From NCBI RefSeq assembly GCF_003076755.1, contig NZ_QDKM01000002.1, positions 248,001-312,000 on the forward strand: a stretch of DNA of 64,000 bases, given 5' to 3'. The stretch is from Pararhodobacter oceanensis. GTDB lineage: Bacteria; Pseudomonadota; Alphaproteobacteria; Rhodobacterales; Rhodobacteraceae. Positions 7,363 to 17,655 of this stretch are shown piece by piece. Under the pieces are notes generated by a model. The model did no database searches, was not told where the DNA came from, and worked only from the letters and a program-made list of their open reading frames with translations. The position numbers and the translations under genes are program-made. Positions within the stretch are counted from its first letter, which is position 1. Each line of letters opens with the position of its first letter.

Positions 7363-10300
7363 ATGGCGACATTGCTTTTGTCAGCCGCGGGCGCGGCGAT
7401 CGGAGCCAATTTGGGCGGCGCCGTGCTGGGGCTTTCGGGCATGGTCATCGGCCGCGCCGTGGGCGCGACGTTGGGCCGGGTGATCGACCAGCGCCTGATC
7501 GGTGCAGGCTCTGGTGACGGCGAGGGGATCAAGCGGCTACAGGTGACCGGCGCCGGCGAGGGCGTGGCGATCCCGCTGGTCTGGGGGCGTATGCGGTTGG
7601 CCGGTCATGTGATCTGGGCCTCGGATTTCGCGGAAATTCCGGGTCATTCGCGGCGCACCAAGGGCGGGCTGGGCCCGAAGGTCAGCGAGCAATCGCGGCT
7701 GATTGTCAGCGTGGCGATTGCGCTCTGCGAGGGCGAGATTTCCGGCGTCGGGCGGATCTGGGCCTACGGCGACGAGATTGCGCCGCGTGATCTGAACCTG
7801 CGCGTTTACCATGGCACGCAGGACCAGATGCCCGACCCCAAGATTGCCGCCAGCATGAATGACGCGCCCGCCTACCGTGGCACCGCCTATGTGGTGATCG
7901 AGGATCTCGACCTCGCCCCCTATGGCAACCGGCTGCCGAGTTTTGCTTTCGAGGTGATCCGCCCCGCGCAGGCTGCAGGCCACGCGACCTTGCAAGACGC
8001 GGTGCAGGGGGTGGCATGGATGCCGGGGTCGGGGGAATATGCGCTGGCCAGCGCGCCGGTGCTTTTGGAGGCTGAGGCGCTGGGCGGCAGTTTCAGCGCC
8101 GCCGCGCAGAGTGAGCGTGTGCAGGTGAACGTCAATTCCTCCTCGGGCGCGGCGGATTTTCCCACAGCTTTGGGCGCTTTGCAAAACGAGTTGCCGCGGG
8201 TGAAGTCCGGCCTGCTGATCGCCTCGTGGTTCGGCGATGACCTGCGCTGCGGGCAGTGCGCGATCAAGCCGAAGGTTGAATTTCGCGCCCGCGAGGGGCG
8301 GGACATGCCTTGGCAGGTTAGCGGCGTGACCCGCGCGGAGGCCGAAGAGGTCGCGCGGTTGGGGGGTGATCCGGTCTACGGCGGCACGCCTGCGGATGCC
8401 TCGGTCCTGCAGGCGATTGCGGCGCTGAAAGAGGCGGGGCAGGCGGTGGTGTTTTACCCCTTCCTGTTGATGGAGCAACTGGCGGGGAATGCGCGACCTG
8501 ATCCCTATAGCGATTCCGAGGACCAGCCCGCTTTGCCGTGGCGCGGGCGGATCACCCTGTCGAAAGCGCCGGGGCAGGCGGGGTCGCCGGACCGCAGCGC
8601 AGGGGCCGAGGCCGAGGTGGCGGCGTTCTTTGGCACGGTGCAGGCGCAGGATTTCGCCGTCACGCCGGGGAACGTCGCCTATTCCGGCCCGAATGAGTGG
8701 TCTTACCGCCGGTTCATCCTGCATTACGCGGCGCTCTGTGCGGCGGCGGGCGGGGTTGAGGCGTTCTGCATCGGCTCGGAAATGCGCGGGCTGACGCAAA
8801 TTCGCGGTGCCGGTGACAGCTTTCCGGCGGTGGCGCAGATGCGGGTGCTGCTCAGCGATGTGCGCAGCATTCTGGGGCCGGAGGTCAAGCTGACCTACGC
8901 CGCCGACTGGAGCGAATACGCGGGCTATGATGCGGGGGGTGGCACCCGCTATTTCCACCTTGATCCCTTCTGGGCCGACCCTGATCTCGACGCGATTGGC
9001 ATCGACAATTACATGCCGCTGGCCGATTGGCGTGATGGCGAGGGGCATCTGGACGCGCAGCTGTGGGATTCGCCCTATGATCCGGCGTATTTGCAGGCGA
9101 ATATCGCGGGGGGCGAGGGGTTTGACTGGTATTATCCTGATGCGCAGGCCCGCCGCGACCAGCGCCGTGCGGCGATCACGGATGGACAGGGCGAGGCTTG
9201 GCTCTGGCGGGTCAAGGATCTGCGCGGCTGGTGGGAAAACTGCCATACCGAGCGTTTGAATGGCCAGCCCGCCGCAGAGCCGACGGCATGGGAGCCGCGC
9301 TCGAAACCGATCTGGTTCACCGAATACGGCTGCGCGGCGATTGATAAGGGCGCGAACCAGCCGAATGTGTTTCTGGACGCGAAATCCTCGGAATCCGCGG
9401 CGCCGTATTTCTCCAACGGGCAGCGCGATGATCTGATGCAGATGCAGTATCTGTTGGCGATGCACGGGTTTTGGGCGGAGGCGCAGAACAATCCCGTCTC
9501 CGAGGTCTACGGTGGGTCGATGGTCGATTGGACGCGCAGCCACGCTTGGGCCTGGGACGCGCGGCCCTTCCCGTGGTTTCCGGCCAACACGAACTTGTGG
9601 TCGGACGGCGAGAACTGGCTACGCGGGCATTGGCTGACCGGTCGCGCCAGCCACCAGCCCTTGGCGGCGGTCATCGCCGAACTGTGCCAGCGCGCGGGGA
9701 TCACGGATGTCGATGTCAGCGCGCTGTTTGGTGTGGTGCGCGGCTATGCGGTGGCCTCGACCACATCGGCGCGCGCCGCCTTGCAGCCCTTGTTGATGGC
9801 GCATGGTATCGAGGCGATCGAGCGCGGCGGTGTGCTGGTCTTTCGCCCGCGCGATGCGAAAGCGCCGGTCGCGCTGGACGCTGCCGGATTGGTGGCGCGA
9901 GAGGGCGGCGATCTGCGGGTCACACGCGGGGCCGAGGCCGAGACCGCGGGGCGTTTGCGGCTGACCTATATCGAGGCCGAGGGCGCCTTCGAGACGCGCA
10001 GCGCCGAGGCGGTGATCCCTGATCAGGCCAGCCATGATCTGGCGCAGGCCGAATTGCCCTTGGCGCTGACCCGTGGCGAGGCGCGCAGCGCGGTCAAACG
10101 CTGGCTTTCCGAGGCGCGGATTGCGCGGGATCTGGCGCGGTTCAGCCTGCCGATGTCCTCGGATCTGGGCGCGGGCGATATCGTCACGCTGGCGCATGGC
10201 GGTGAGGCGCGGAACTACCGGATCGAGCGCGTCGATATCACCGGCGCGCGCGAGATCGAGGCGGTGCGCGTTGAGGCGGGCGTCTACCGCATTGCCGAGG

Positions 10301-11277
10301 TTTCGGAGGATCTGCCGCAAGCGCTTAGCTATCAAGCGCCAGTGCCGGTGCTGCCGCTGTTTCTCGATCTGCCGCTGTTGCAAGGCGATGAGGTGCCCCA
10401 TGCACCGCATCTCGCGGTCACCGGCCTGCCGTGGCCCGGCGCGGTGGCGGTCTATGATGCGCCCGCGAGCGGCGGTGCCTTTGACCTCAACCGGCTGATC
10501 GGGCAGCGCGCCACGATCGGCGAAACCCGCTCGCCGCTGTTTGCCGCGCAGCCATCGCTGCCGCAACGCGGCGCGGGGGTGGTGGTGGAGTTTCTGCTCG
10601 GCAGCACGCTCGCCTCGGTCAGCGCGGCGGAGTTGCTCAATGGCGCCAATCTGGCGGTGATCGGCAATGGCGCGCTCTGGGAGGTGTTTCAATTCACCGA
10701 GGCCACGCTGATCGAGGCAGGTGTCTGGCGGCTCTCGGGCCTGTTGCGCGGGCAATGCGGCACCGAGGCGCTGATCCCCGAAGCCTGGCCCTCGGGCAGT
10801 ATCGTGACGGTGCTTGATGCGGCGGTGGCACAGGTGACCCTGCCGCAATCCATGCGCGGGGTGGCGCGGCGCTGGCGGATCGGATCGGCGGCGCTGGCCT
10901 ATGATGATCCCAGCTATGTTGAAAGCACGCAGGTGTTTCATGGCAACGGTTTGCGCCCATATGCGCCCGCATTTTTGACCGTAGACACACAAGACAACGG
11001 TGATCTGGATCTGCGATGGATCCGGCGCACGCGGATCGGCGGCGACAATTGGGACGGGGTCGAGGTGCCGCTGGGCGAGGAAAGCGAGGCCTATCTGCTG
11101 CAGGTCATCCATGCGGGCACGGTGGTGCGGCAAGAGACGCTCAGCCAGCCGCATTTTACCTATCGCGCCACTGACCTAGCCGCGGATGGGGTGACAGCGC
11201 CCTTTACCCTCTCGGTGGCGCAGATTTCGGCGGGGTTCGGCGCCGGACTGGCGGCAATCCACACCTACGACCCCTGA
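7363..11277 (+). CDS. GTA host-contact megatron protein (RcGTA g15-like)
   Basis: A 1304-residue GTA tail tip protein, called host specificity protein or megatron. It has an N-terminal Gly/Ala-rich hydrophobic stretch (about 1-45), then a region typical of phage tail fibre/hub proteins. A GTA TIM-barrel-like domain spans about residues 440-730, with LDAIGIDNYMPLADW and IWFTEYGCAAI. A phage-tail domain follows (about 765-980), then beta-rich C-terminal domains. The single frame is unbroken, with AAAGGAG 8 bases before ATG. It ends the structural cluster. From family knowledge it probably contacts the recipient surface and helps entry. Confidence 0.92.
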   Translation: MATLLLSAAGAAIGANLGGAVLGLSGMVIGRAVGATLGRVIDQRLIGAGSGDGEGIKRLQVTGAGEGVAIPLVWGRMRLAGHVIWASDFAEIPGHSRRTKGGLGPKVSEQSRLIVSVAIALCEGEISGVGRIWAYGDEIAPRDLNLRVYHGTQDQMPDPKIAASMNDAPAYRGTAYVVIEDLDLAPYGNRLPSFAFEVIRPAQAAGHATLQDAVQGVAWMPGSGEYALASAPVLLEAEALGGSFSAAAQSERVQVNVNSSSGAADFPTALGALQNELPRVKSGLLIASWFGDDLRCGQCAIKPKVEFRAREGRDMPWQVSGVTRAEAEEVARLGGDPVYGGTPADASVLQAIAALKEAGQAVVFYPFLLMEQLAGNARPDPYSDSEDQPALPWRGRITLSKAPGQAGSPDRSAGAEAEVAAFFGTVQAQDFAVTPGNVAYSGPNEWSYRRFILHYAALCAAAGGVEAFCIGSEMRGLTQIRGAGDSFPAVAQMRVLLSDVRSILGPEVKLTYAADWSEYAGYDAGGGTRYFHLDPFWADPDLDAIGIDNYMPLADWRDGEGHLDAQLWDSPYDPAYLQANIAGGEGFDWYYPDAQARRDQRRAAITDGQGEAWLWRVKDLRGWWENCHTERLNGQPAAEPTAWEPRSKPIWFTEYGCAAIDKGANQPNVFLDAKSSESAAPYFSNGQRDDLMQMQYLLAMHGFWAEAQNNPVSEVYGGSMVDWTRSHAWAWDARPFPWFPANTNLWSDGENWLRGHWLTGRASHQPLAAVIAELCQRAGITDVDVSALFGVVRGYAVASTTSARAALQPLLMAHGIEAIERGGVLVFRPRDAKAPVALDAAGLVAREGGDLRVTRGAEAETAGRLRLTYIEAEGAFETRSAEAVIPDQASHDLAQAELPLALTRGEARSAVKRWLSEARIARDLARFSLPMSSDLGAGDIVTLAHGGEARNYRIERVDITGAREIEAVRVEAGVYRIAEVSEDLPQALSYQAPVPVLPLFLDLPLLQGDEVPHAPHLAVTGLPWPGAVAVYDAPASGGAFDLNRLIGQRATIGETRSPLFAAQPSLPQRGAGVVVEFLLGSTLASVSAAELLNGANLAVIGNGALWEVFQFTEATLIEAGVWRLSGLLRGQCGTEALIPEAWPSGSIVTVLDAAVAQVTLPQSMRGVARRWRIGSAALAYDDPSYVESTQVFHGNGLRPYAPAFLTVDTQDNGDLDLRWIRRTRIGGDNWDGVEVPLGEESEAYLLQVIHAGTVVRQETLSQPHFTYRATDLAADGVTAPFTLSVAQISAGFGAGLAAIHTYDP

Positions 11278-11376
11278 GCGGACCCGCGCATTTTGACGCA
11301 GAAACCTTGCCGCTTGCACTGGAAAACCATGCGGTTTCGGCTATGTTCCACCCAAAGCAGTCTGCGGAGCATCGCC

Positions 11377-12192
11377 ATGGCCAAACTCAACGCCCAAGTC
11401 TCGACCCTCGATCCGGTCTGGCAGCGCATCTGCGTGGAGGCCCGTCAGGTGGTCGAAGACGAGCCGCTGATGGGCGGTGTGATCCACAGCTCGATCCTGC
11501 ATCACGCGGGGTTCGAGCAGGCGCTGGCCTTCCGCTTTGCGCTGAAACTGCGCTCGGCCGAGATGGGCGAACAGGTGCTGCGCGAGATCGCCGATGCGGC
11601 CTATGCCGATGACAAATGGCTGGGGCAGGCGGCGCGTGCGGATCTGGTGGCGGTGGTTGACCGTGACCCCGCCTGCAACCGGTTTGTGCAGCCGATCATG
11701 TATTTCAAAGGCTATCAGGCGCTGCAGGCCTCGCGCGTGGCGCATTGGCTGTGGAACCGCGGGCGCATTGATATGGCGTCCTTCGTGCAGATGCGGATTT
11801 CCGAGATGTTCGGCGTTGATATCCATCCCGGTGCGAAAATGGGCAAGGGGATCATGATCGACCACGCGCATTCCATCGTCATTGGCGAGACCGCAGTGGT
11901 CGGCGACAATGTCTCGATGCTGCATTCGGTGACGCTGGGCGGCACCGGTAAGGAAGACGGCGACCGGCATCCGAAAATCGGCAATGGTGTGCTGATCGGG
12001 GCGGGGGCGAAGGTGCTCGGCAATATCAAGGTCGGCGATTGCTCAAGGATTGCAGCGGGTTCGGTGGTGCTGAATGAAGTGCCGCATTCGACCACCGTCG
12101 CCGGCGTGCCCGCCAAGATCATCGGCGAGGCGGGCTGCCCCGAACCGGCGCGCTCGATGAACCAATGGCTGACGGAATTCGCGCCGGAGTGA
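11377..12192 (+). CDS. cysE: Serine O-acetyltransferase
   Basis: A 271-residue CysE, which makes O-acetylserine from serine and acetyl-CoA, the first step of cysteine synthesis. The N-terminal helical domain (about 1-135) ends before a left-handed beta helix with hexapeptide repeats: IHPGAKMGKGIMIDHAHSIV, GDNVSMLHSVTLGGTG, IGNGVLIGAGAKVLGN. The catalytic DH pair (MIDHAH) and the GGTGK loop are present. ATG 11377 fits family length. It sits 99 bases after g15; a cysE gene beside the GTA cluster is, from memory, a common arrangement in Rhodobacterales. It converges with the next minus-strand gene with only 11 bases between stops. Confidence 0.93.
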   Translation: MAKLNAQVSTLDPVWQRICVEARQVVEDEPLMGGVIHSSILHHAGFEQALAFRFALKLRSAEMGEQVLREIADAAYADDKWLGQAARADLVAVVDRDPACNRFVQPIMYFKGYQALQASRVAHWLWNRGRIDMASFVQMRISEMFGVDIHPGAKMGKGIMIDHAHSIVIGETAVVGDNVSMLHSVTLGGTGKEDGDRHPKIGNGVLIGAGAKVLGNIKVGDCSRIAAGSVVLNEVPHSTTVAGVPAKIIGEAGCPEPARSMNQWLTEFAPE

Positions 12193-12203
12193 GAGGGTAA
12201 GGC

Positions 12204-13088
12204 TTAACCCTGCGCGTTCGCCCGTTCGCGCAGGATGATGATCCCGCCGCTGGCAATGATGATTGCCGCGCCGACAAAGGTCAGCGTGTCGGGCAGTTCC
12301 ATCCAGAACACCCAGCCCAGAAGCGTCGCCCAGATCATCGCGGTGTAATCCAGCGAGGCGACAACCGAGGCGGGGGCAAAGCGGAAGGCCTGTGTCATCA
12401 TTGTCATCCCCGCCGTGCCGAAGAACGCGATGGCAAAGAATAGCCAGAGATCGGCGCTTTGCACCGGGCTCCAAACGAAGGGCATGGCCAGCGCCGAGAG
12501 CAGTGCCCCTGCGCCCACGAGATAGAGCATCAGCGTCCAGACCGATTCGCGCGGATCGACCCAGCGCGCGCTGATCATCAGGATCGCGTAAAACAGCGCG
12601 GTGACCAGCGGCAGGATCGCGGCGGCCTGGAAGGTCGCGGCACCGGGGCGCACGACGATCAACACGCCGATGAACCCAATCACCACCGCTGACCAGCGCC
12701 AGATGCCGACGTGTTCCTTCAGCAGCAATGCCGACAGCGCGGTGATGAACAAGGGCGCCACGAAAATCAGCGCGGTGGCCTCGGCCAGTTCCAGATAGCG
12801 CAGGCTGGTGAAAAAGATGAAAGCGGCGCAGAGCCAGATCAAGCCGCGCAAGAGATGCATCACCGGCTTATGCGAGCGCAGAGCGCGGCGCCCGCCGAAC
12901 TTCAGCACCACCGCAAGGGCGAAGGGAAAGGCGATCAGATTGCGTAGAAACAGGATCTGGAAGGTCGAATAACCATCATTCAACTGCTTCGCGATGGCAT
13001 CATTGACGCAGAGACAGGCGACGCCAATGCACATCAGCACGATGCCGAAAATCGTTTGTGAATGGTTGAATTGAACAGTGGTTGGCAT
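12204..13088 (-). CDS. DMT superfamily transporter (EamA family)
   Basis: A 294-residue inner-membrane protein with about ten hydrophobic segments arranged as two EamA repeats. Visible signs are GIVLMCIGVACLCVNDAIAK at the start, RNLIAFPFALAVVLKFG, and in the second half the SVWTLMLYLVGAGALLSALA block. Members export or import small metabolites; the substrate cannot be read from sequence. Start 13088 has AGAGGGACC just upstream; a longer open frame to 13349 lacks membrane character and crosses the pdhC terminator. Confidence 0.85.
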   Translation of the reverse strand: MPTTVQFNHSQTIFGIVLMCIGVACLCVNDAIAKQLNDGYSTFQILFLRNLIAFPFALAVVLKFGGRRALRSHKPVMHLLRGLIWLCAAFIFFTSLRYLELAEATALIFVAPLFITALSALLLKEHVGIWRWSAVVIGFIGVLIVVRPGAATFQAAAILPLVTALFYAILMISARWVDPRESVWTLMLYLVGAGALLSALAMPFVWSPVQSADLWLFFAIAFFGTAGMTMMTQAFRFAPASVVASLDYTAMIWATLLGWVFWMELPDTLTFVGAAIIIASGGIIILRERANAQG

Positions 13089-13200
13089 GGTCCCTCTCTG
13101 CGCCGCGGTCACGGGGGGCGCGGCTGATGCACTCGACCACAAGTCACGGCGCGCGGCCAGAGGTATTTCACCTGTGTTGCAATCCACGCCATGGTGCAGG

Positions 13201-13244
13201 GCAAAGAAAAACCCCGCGGCTGCGCTCAGGCAGTCGCGGGGTTT
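13201..13244 (-). terminator. Rho-independent terminator of the pdh operon
   Basis: A 14-bp stem (13209-13222 with 13231-13244, one G-U pair) with an 8-base loop lies 28 bases after the pdhC stop. Read on the minus strand the stem is followed by a T-rich run (13201-13211), the classical intrinsic terminator form. Confidence 0.85.
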
Positions 13245-13272
13245 GATGTTTCGCGCATTTGCGAAATAGGCG

Positions 13273-14595
13273 TCAGGCCAGCATCGCCATCGGGTTCTCG
13301 AGGTTCTCGATGATCGCCGCGAGGAACTCGGCCCCCAGCGCGCCGTCAATCACCCGGTGATCCACCGAGAGGGTCATCGACATCACCGTGGCGACACTCA
13401 ATTCACCGTCCTTGCCGACCACCGGCTGTTTGATCCCTGCACCAACCGCAAGGATCGAGCCATGCGGCGGGTTGATCACGGCGTCGAAATTCTCGATGCC
13501 CATCATCCCGAGGTTGGAGATCGCAAAGCTGCCGCCCGAGTATTCATGCGGCGCCAGTTTGCGGTCACGGGCGCGAGCGGCGAGGTCTTTCATCTCGGCC
13601 GACAGAGTCGACAGCGACTTTTGATGCGCGTCCTTGAGCACCGGCGTGAACAGCCCGCCCTCAATCGCCACGGCCACCGCCACATCCGACGGCTTCAACC
13701 GTAGCATCCGGTCACCGGCCCAGACCGAATTGGCCTCGGGCACCTTTTGCAACGCCAAGGCACAGGCCTTGATGATGAAGTCGTTGACGCTGAGCTTGAC
13801 GCCGCGCGATGCCAACTGGCCGTTCAATTCGGCGCGGAACTTCATCAGCGCGTCGATCTGCACCGAGCGGCGCAGATAGAAATGCGGGATCGTCTGTTTG
13901 GCTTCGGTCAGACGGGCGGCAACGGTCTTGCGCATGCCGTCCAGCTTGACCTCTTCAAACTCGCGACCTTCGAACATCTTGATCACGGCCTCGGCGCCGG
14001 CACCGGTGGGCATTGCCGCTTTCGCAGCCGGTGCCGCAGCGGTGGCGGTGGCGGTGGCCGGAGCCTTGGCCGGTGCCGCGCTGGCCCCCTCAACATCGGA
14101 TTTGACGATGCGGCCATGCGGGCCGGAGCCCGAGATCGCGGTCAGATCGACGCCTTTGCTGGCCGCGATCCGCCGCGCCAGAGGCGAGGCAAAGATGCGC
14201 TTGCCTGCGGCGGTGGGGGCCGCCGGAGCCGGAGTCGCGGCTTCTGCCGGTTTCTCTGCCGGAGCCGCAGCAGGGGCCGCCTCCGCCGGCGCCTCGGCCG
14301 GTTTCTCGGCGGGTTTCTGGGCGGGGGCGGCACCGATATCATCGGCGTTTTCCCCGTCCTCCAAAAGCACCGCGATCAGGCTGTTGACCTTCACGCCTTC
14401 GGTGCCTTCTTCGACCATGATCTTGCCGATCGTGCCTTCGTCGATGGCTTCAAACTCCATCGTCGCCTTATCGGTCTCGATTTCTGCAATGACCTGCCCC
14501 GAGGTGACAGAATCGCCCTCTTTGACCAGCCATTTCGCCAATGTCCCCTCCTCCATGGTGGGCGACAGCGCGGGCATCAGGATTTCCACGGGCAT
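13273..14595 (-). CDS. pdhC: Pyruvate dehydrogenase E2, dihydrolipoamide acetyltransferase
   Basis: A 440-residue E2 that transfers acetyl from lipoate to CoA and forms the complex core. Domains: one lipoyl domain (about 1-80, lipoylated Lys43 in [10 protein letters not shown]), an Ala/Pro/Glu linker, a peripheral subunit-binding domain ([14 protein letters not shown], about 148-185), a second linker, and the catalytic domain (about 205-440) with DHRVIDG near the end. ATG 14595 has AAGGAGAG upstream, and the upstream frame extension overlaps pdhB. Third gene of pdhA-pdhB-pdhC, 10 bases after pdhB. Confidence 0.95.
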   Translation of the reverse strand: MPVEILMPALSPTMEEGTLAKWLVKEGDSVTSGQVIAEIETDKATMEFEAIDEGTIGKIMVEEGTEGVKVNSLIAVLLEDGENADDIGAAPAQKPAEKPAEAPAEAAPAAAPAEKPAEAATPAPAAPTAAGKRIFASPLARRIAASKGVDLTAISGSGPHGRIVKSDVEGASAAPAKAPATATATAAAPAAKAAMPTGAGAEAVIKMFEGREFEEVKLDGMRKTVAARLTEAKQTIPHFYLRRSVQIDALMKFRAELNGQLASRGVKLSVNDFIIKACALALQKVPEANSVWAGDRMLRLKPSDVAVAVAIEGGLFTPVLKDAHQKSLSTLSAEMKDLAARARDRKLAPHEYSGGSFAISNLGMMGIENFDAVINPPHGSILAVGAGIKQPVVGKDGELSVATVMSMTLSVDHRVIDGALGAEFLAAIIENLENPMAMLA

Positions 14596-14605
14596 AACGC
14601 TCTCC

Positions 14606-15982
14606 TTAGCGGTAGGTGACTTTTTTGACGGCGGCGACGACTTCATCACTGGTCACCAGCGCCAGACGTTCGAGATTGGCAGCGTAGGGCAGGGGCACAT
14701 CCTTGCCGCAAACGTTGATCACCGGCGCGTCGAGATAATCAAACGCCTGCTCCATCACCTCCGAGGTGATGTAATTGCCGACCGAGGACTGCGGGAAGCC
14801 TTCCTCGACGGTGACCAGACGGTTGGTTTTGCGCACCGAGGCCAGAATCGCGTCGGTGTCCATCGGGCGGATCGTGCGCAGGTCGATAACCTCGGCATTG
14901 ATCCCCTCACCGGCCAGTTTCTCGGCGGCTTCGAGCGCGTAATGCATGCCGATGCCAAAGCTGACAATGGTCACATCCTCGCCTTCGCGGGCGGTGCGGG
15001 CCTTGCCGAAGGGGATGGTGAAATCCTCCATATCCGGCACTTCGAACGAGCGGCCATAGAGGATCTCGTTTTCAAGGAAGATCACCGGATTCTGGTCGCG
15101 AATCGCGGTTTTCAACAGGCCTTTGGCGTCGGCGGCGGTATAGGGCATCACCACTTTGACGCCGGGCAGATGCGAGAACCACGCGGCATAGCACTGGCTG
15201 TGCTGCGCGGCGACGCGGGCGGCGGCGCCATTGGTGCCACGGAACACGATCGGGCAAGGCATCTGGCCGCCGGACATATAAAGCGTCTTCGCTGCCGAGT
15301 TGACCAGATGGTCCATCGCCTGCATCGAGAAGTTGAAGGTCATGAACTCGACAATCGGGTTCAGACCGGCCCATGCCGCGCCGACCGCCAGACCGGTGAA
15401 ACCGGCCTCGGTGATCGGCGTGTCGACCACGCGGCGGGCGCCGAATTCATCCAAGAGCCCCTGCGAGATCTTATAGGCGCCTTGGTATTCGCCGACCTCT
15501 TCGCCCATCAGGAAGACTTTGTCGTTGGCGCGCATTTCTTCGGCCATCGCCTCGCGCAGCGCCTCGCGGACGGTGATCTTGCGCATCGCCGTGCCTTCGG
15601 GCCAATCCGGTGTGGCCGGAGCGGCAGGGACGGCGGGTGCTTCGGCAGCCGCAGCAGGGGCGGCGGCAGCGGCGGGTTCAGCAGCAGCCTCGGGCGCGGC
15701 GGCGGGTGCGGCCTCAACCTGCACGTCATCGGCGCTTTCGCCTTCTTCGACCAGCACCGCAATCGGCGTGTTGACCGCGACACCCTCGGTGCCCTCGGCC
15801 ACTAGGATCTTGCCCATTGTGCCTTCATCGACCGCCTCGAATTCCATCGTCGCCTTGTCGGTCTCGATTTCCGCGATGATCATCCCCGAGGTGACCTCAT
15901 CGCCTTCTTTCACCAGCCATTTGGCCAGCGTGCCTTCTTCCATCGTCGGCGAAAGGGCGGGCATCAGGATTTGGATAGCCAT
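14606..15982 (-). CDS. pdhB: Pyruvate dehydrogenase E1 beta subunit with N-terminal lipoyl domain
   Basis: A 458-residue E1 beta subunit. Residues 1-80 are a lipoyl domain almost identical to that of pdhC (Lys43 in [10 protein letters not shown]). A linker rich in Ala and Pro (about 85-130) is followed by the transketolase-like E1 beta body with [18 protein letters not shown] and [20 protein letters not shown]. The extra lipoyl domain on E1 beta is a known alphaproteobacterial feature. It starts at 15982 with GGGAGGA upstream, 14 bases after pdhA. Confidence 0.95.
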   Translation of the reverse strand: MAIQILMPALSPTMEEGTLAKWLVKEGDEVTSGMIIAEIETDKATMEFEAVDEGTMGKILVAEGTEGVAVNTPIAVLVEEGESADDVQVEAAPAAAPEAAAEPAAAAAPAAAAEAPAVPAAPATPDWPEGTAMRKITVREALREAMAEEMRANDKVFLMGEEVGEYQGAYKISQGLLDEFGARRVVDTPITEAGFTGLAVGAAWAGLNPIVEFMTFNFSMQAMDHLVNSAAKTLYMSGGQMPCPIVFRGTNGAAARVAAQHSQCYAAWFSHLPGVKVVMPYTAADAKGLLKTAIRDQNPVIFLENEILYGRSFEVPDMEDFTIPFGKARTAREGEDVTIVSFGIGMHYALEAAEKLAGEGINAEVIDLRTIRPMDTDAILASVRKTNRLVTVEEGFPQSSVGNYITSEVMEQAFDYLDAPVINVCGKDVPLPYAANLERLALVTSDEVVAAVKKVTYR

Positions 15983-15996
15983 GTTCTGGTCCTCCC

Positions 15997-16986
15997 TTAC
16001 ACGTATACATCGGTCCAGAGCTCGGAGAGGTCCGGCTCGGGGCTGTTTTTGCTGAATTCGGCGGAGTCGTTGACGATCGCCTTGATCTCTTTGTCGATCG
16101 CCTTGAGATCCTCGTCACTGGCCAGTTTGCCGGTGGTCAGAAGCTCGCGCACATGCTCGATCGGGTCGCGGGTCTCGCGCACTTTCTGCACCTCTTCGCG
16201 GGTCCGGTATTTCGCCGGATCGGACATCGAGTGGCCGCGGTAGCGATAGGTCATCATTTCCAGAATATAGGGGCCGTCACCCGCGCGGCAGGCGGCAACC
16301 GCCTTTTCGCCCGCGGCTTTCACCGCCAGCACATCCATGCCGTCGACTTCCTCGCCCTTCATCCCGTAAGCGGCGCCGCGCTCCCACAGGCTGGGGGATT
16401 TGGTCGAGCGTTTGGTCGAGGTGCCCATGGCATAGTGATTGTTTTCAATCACATAGACCACCGGCAGGTTCCAAAGCTGGGCCATGTTGTAGGATTCGTA
16501 GACCTGCCCTTGGTTGGCCGCACCATCGCCGAAATAGGTGAAGGTGACATTGTCATTGCCGTTGTATTTATCGGCAAAGGCCAGACCGGTGCCCAGCGGC
16601 ACCTGCGCGCCGACGATGCCGTGACCGCCGTAGAAATGCTTCTCTTTCGAGAACATATGCATCGAGCCGCCCTTGCCTTTTGAATAGCCGTCGCGGCGTC
16701 CGGTCAGCTCGGCCATGACGCCGTTGGGGTCCATGCCCGAGGCCAGCATATGGCCGTGGTCGCGGTAGCTGGTGATGCGTTTGTCGCCCTCTTTGGCGGC
16801 GGCTTCGAGCCCGACAACCACCGCTTCCTGACCGATATACAGGTGACAGAAGCCCCCGATCAGGCCCATGCCGTAAAGTTGGCCAGCCTTTTCCTCGAAT
16901 CGGCGGATCAACAGCATCTCTCGGTAGTATTTCAGCAATTCCTCGGCTGAAGCGTTCGATTTTGGCGGGCTTTTTGGCTTGGCCAT
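15997..16986 (-). CDS. pdhA: Pyruvate dehydrogenase E1 alpha subunit
   Basis: A 329-residue thiamine diphosphate-dependent E1 alpha subunit that decarboxylates pyruvate with PdhB. The ThDP-binding motif is visible as [20 protein letters not shown] to VIENN, and the phosphorylation-loop-like [15 protein letters not shown] lies near residue 265. ATG 16986 is preferred over 16998 because GGGAGCACC is placed correctly before it. First gene of the pdh operon, with its own promoter region of about 220 bases after ftsB. Confidence 0.95.
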   Translation of the reverse strand: MAKPKSPPKSNASAEELLKYYREMLLIRRFEEKAGQLYGMGLIGGFCHLYIGQEAVVVGLEAAAKEGDKRITSYRDHGHMLASGMDPNGVMAELTGRRDGYSKGKGGSMHMFSKEKHFYGGHGIVGAQVPLGTGLAFADKYNGNDNVTFTYFGDGAANQGQVYESYNMAQLWNLPVVYVIENNHYAMGTSTKRSTKSPSLWERGAAYGMKGEEVDGMDVLAVKAAGEKAVAACRAGDGPYILEMMTYRYRGHSMSDPAKYRTREEVQKVRETRDPIEHVRELLTTGKLASDEDLKAIDKEIKAIVNDSAEFSKNSPEPDLSELWTDVYV

Positions 16987-17056
16987 AGGTGCTCCCATTG
17001 TTCACATAGACGGATTCGGCGGCGGATTCGGTGGGGTCGCCACGTCATGTTTCGGT

Positions 17057-17089
17057 GATAGTTTAGTATTAAACCATCTTTTACAGCAA
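17057..17089 (-). promoter_or_regulatory. Predicted pdhA promoter with overlapping palindrome
   Basis: On the minus strand TTGCTG (17084-17089) and TAAACT (17060-17065) are 18 bases apart, a plausible sigma-70 promoter about 75 bases upstream of pdhA. A near-perfect inverted repeat covers 17057-17078: arms GATaGTTTA and TAAACcATC around GTAT. It overlaps the -10 box, the usual place for a repressor site. The regulator is unknown; a PdhR-like factor is only a guess. Confidence 0.45.
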
Positions 17090-17210
17090 GGGTTTTGAAA
17101 ATACGAGACTCAATTGCCCTTGGGACAAGCGAGGTTTGCACCTCAGGCCGCATCCTGCAAGGGCAGGGTTGAAAGCCAGTCTATATAGTGCGGGATCGTG
17201 CGGGGAGGGC

Positions 17211-17507
17211 TTAGCGCAGGATGATTTCATCGGCGCGGGCGTAGCCGAGGATTTCGCGCGCCTGCTGGTCTAGAAGATCCAGATCCAGATAATCATCCGA
17301 CAGCCGTCGCGTGCGATTCTCGATCTCGGCGAGTTGCAATTGCAGCCGGTCACGCTCGGCGCGCAACAGCACCGCGTCGGCCTCGATCTGGATACGGTGG
17401 AACAGCCCGTATTCCCCCTGCACCGCGGCAAAGGTCAGATAGACGCCAAAAGTGCCGGCGAGGGCGTAGAAAAGAACCGGTCCGAATCGGGGGCGTTTGC
17501 GCTGCAT
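17211..17507 (-). CDS. ftsB: Cell division protein FtsB/DivIC family
   Basis: A 98-residue bitopic membrane protein. Residues about 10-30 are a membrane segment (PVLFYALAGTFGVYLTFAAV), followed by a coiled coil (about 35-75) with LLRAERDRLQLQLAEIENR and the conserved LDLLDQQAREILGYAR end. FtsB-type proteins join FtsL and FtsQ at the septum. A septum-formation gene upstream of pdhA is a common alphaproteobacterial arrangement. Confidence 0.88.
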   Translation of the reverse strand: MQRKRPRFGPVLFYALAGTFGVYLTFAAVQGEYGLFHRIQIEADAVLLRAERDRLQLQLAEIENRTRRLSDDYLDLDLLDQQAREILGYARADEIILR

Positions 17508-17655
17508 ATCTGCTGTGTGACCTCAATTTGGCCTCTGTGCGGGCCTTGGGGCTAGCCTGCCACAGTTGCGGGGCAATTGAAATATTCCGTTCGCCGCGCG
17601 GGGCATCGCTTGGCCAAAGTGTCACCGCATTGCCACCCGCCCCGCGCGCAACGCC

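Noticed and set aside
1-11277. The phage genes as an ordinary prophage
   Set aside because: Order and families match the GTA cluster exactly, the tape measure is very short, and no integrase, repressor or attachment site is visible.
14606-15982. PdhB as an artificial fusion with PdhC
   Set aside because: A lipoyl domain on E1 beta is normal in alphaproteobacteria; the frame and linker are continuous.
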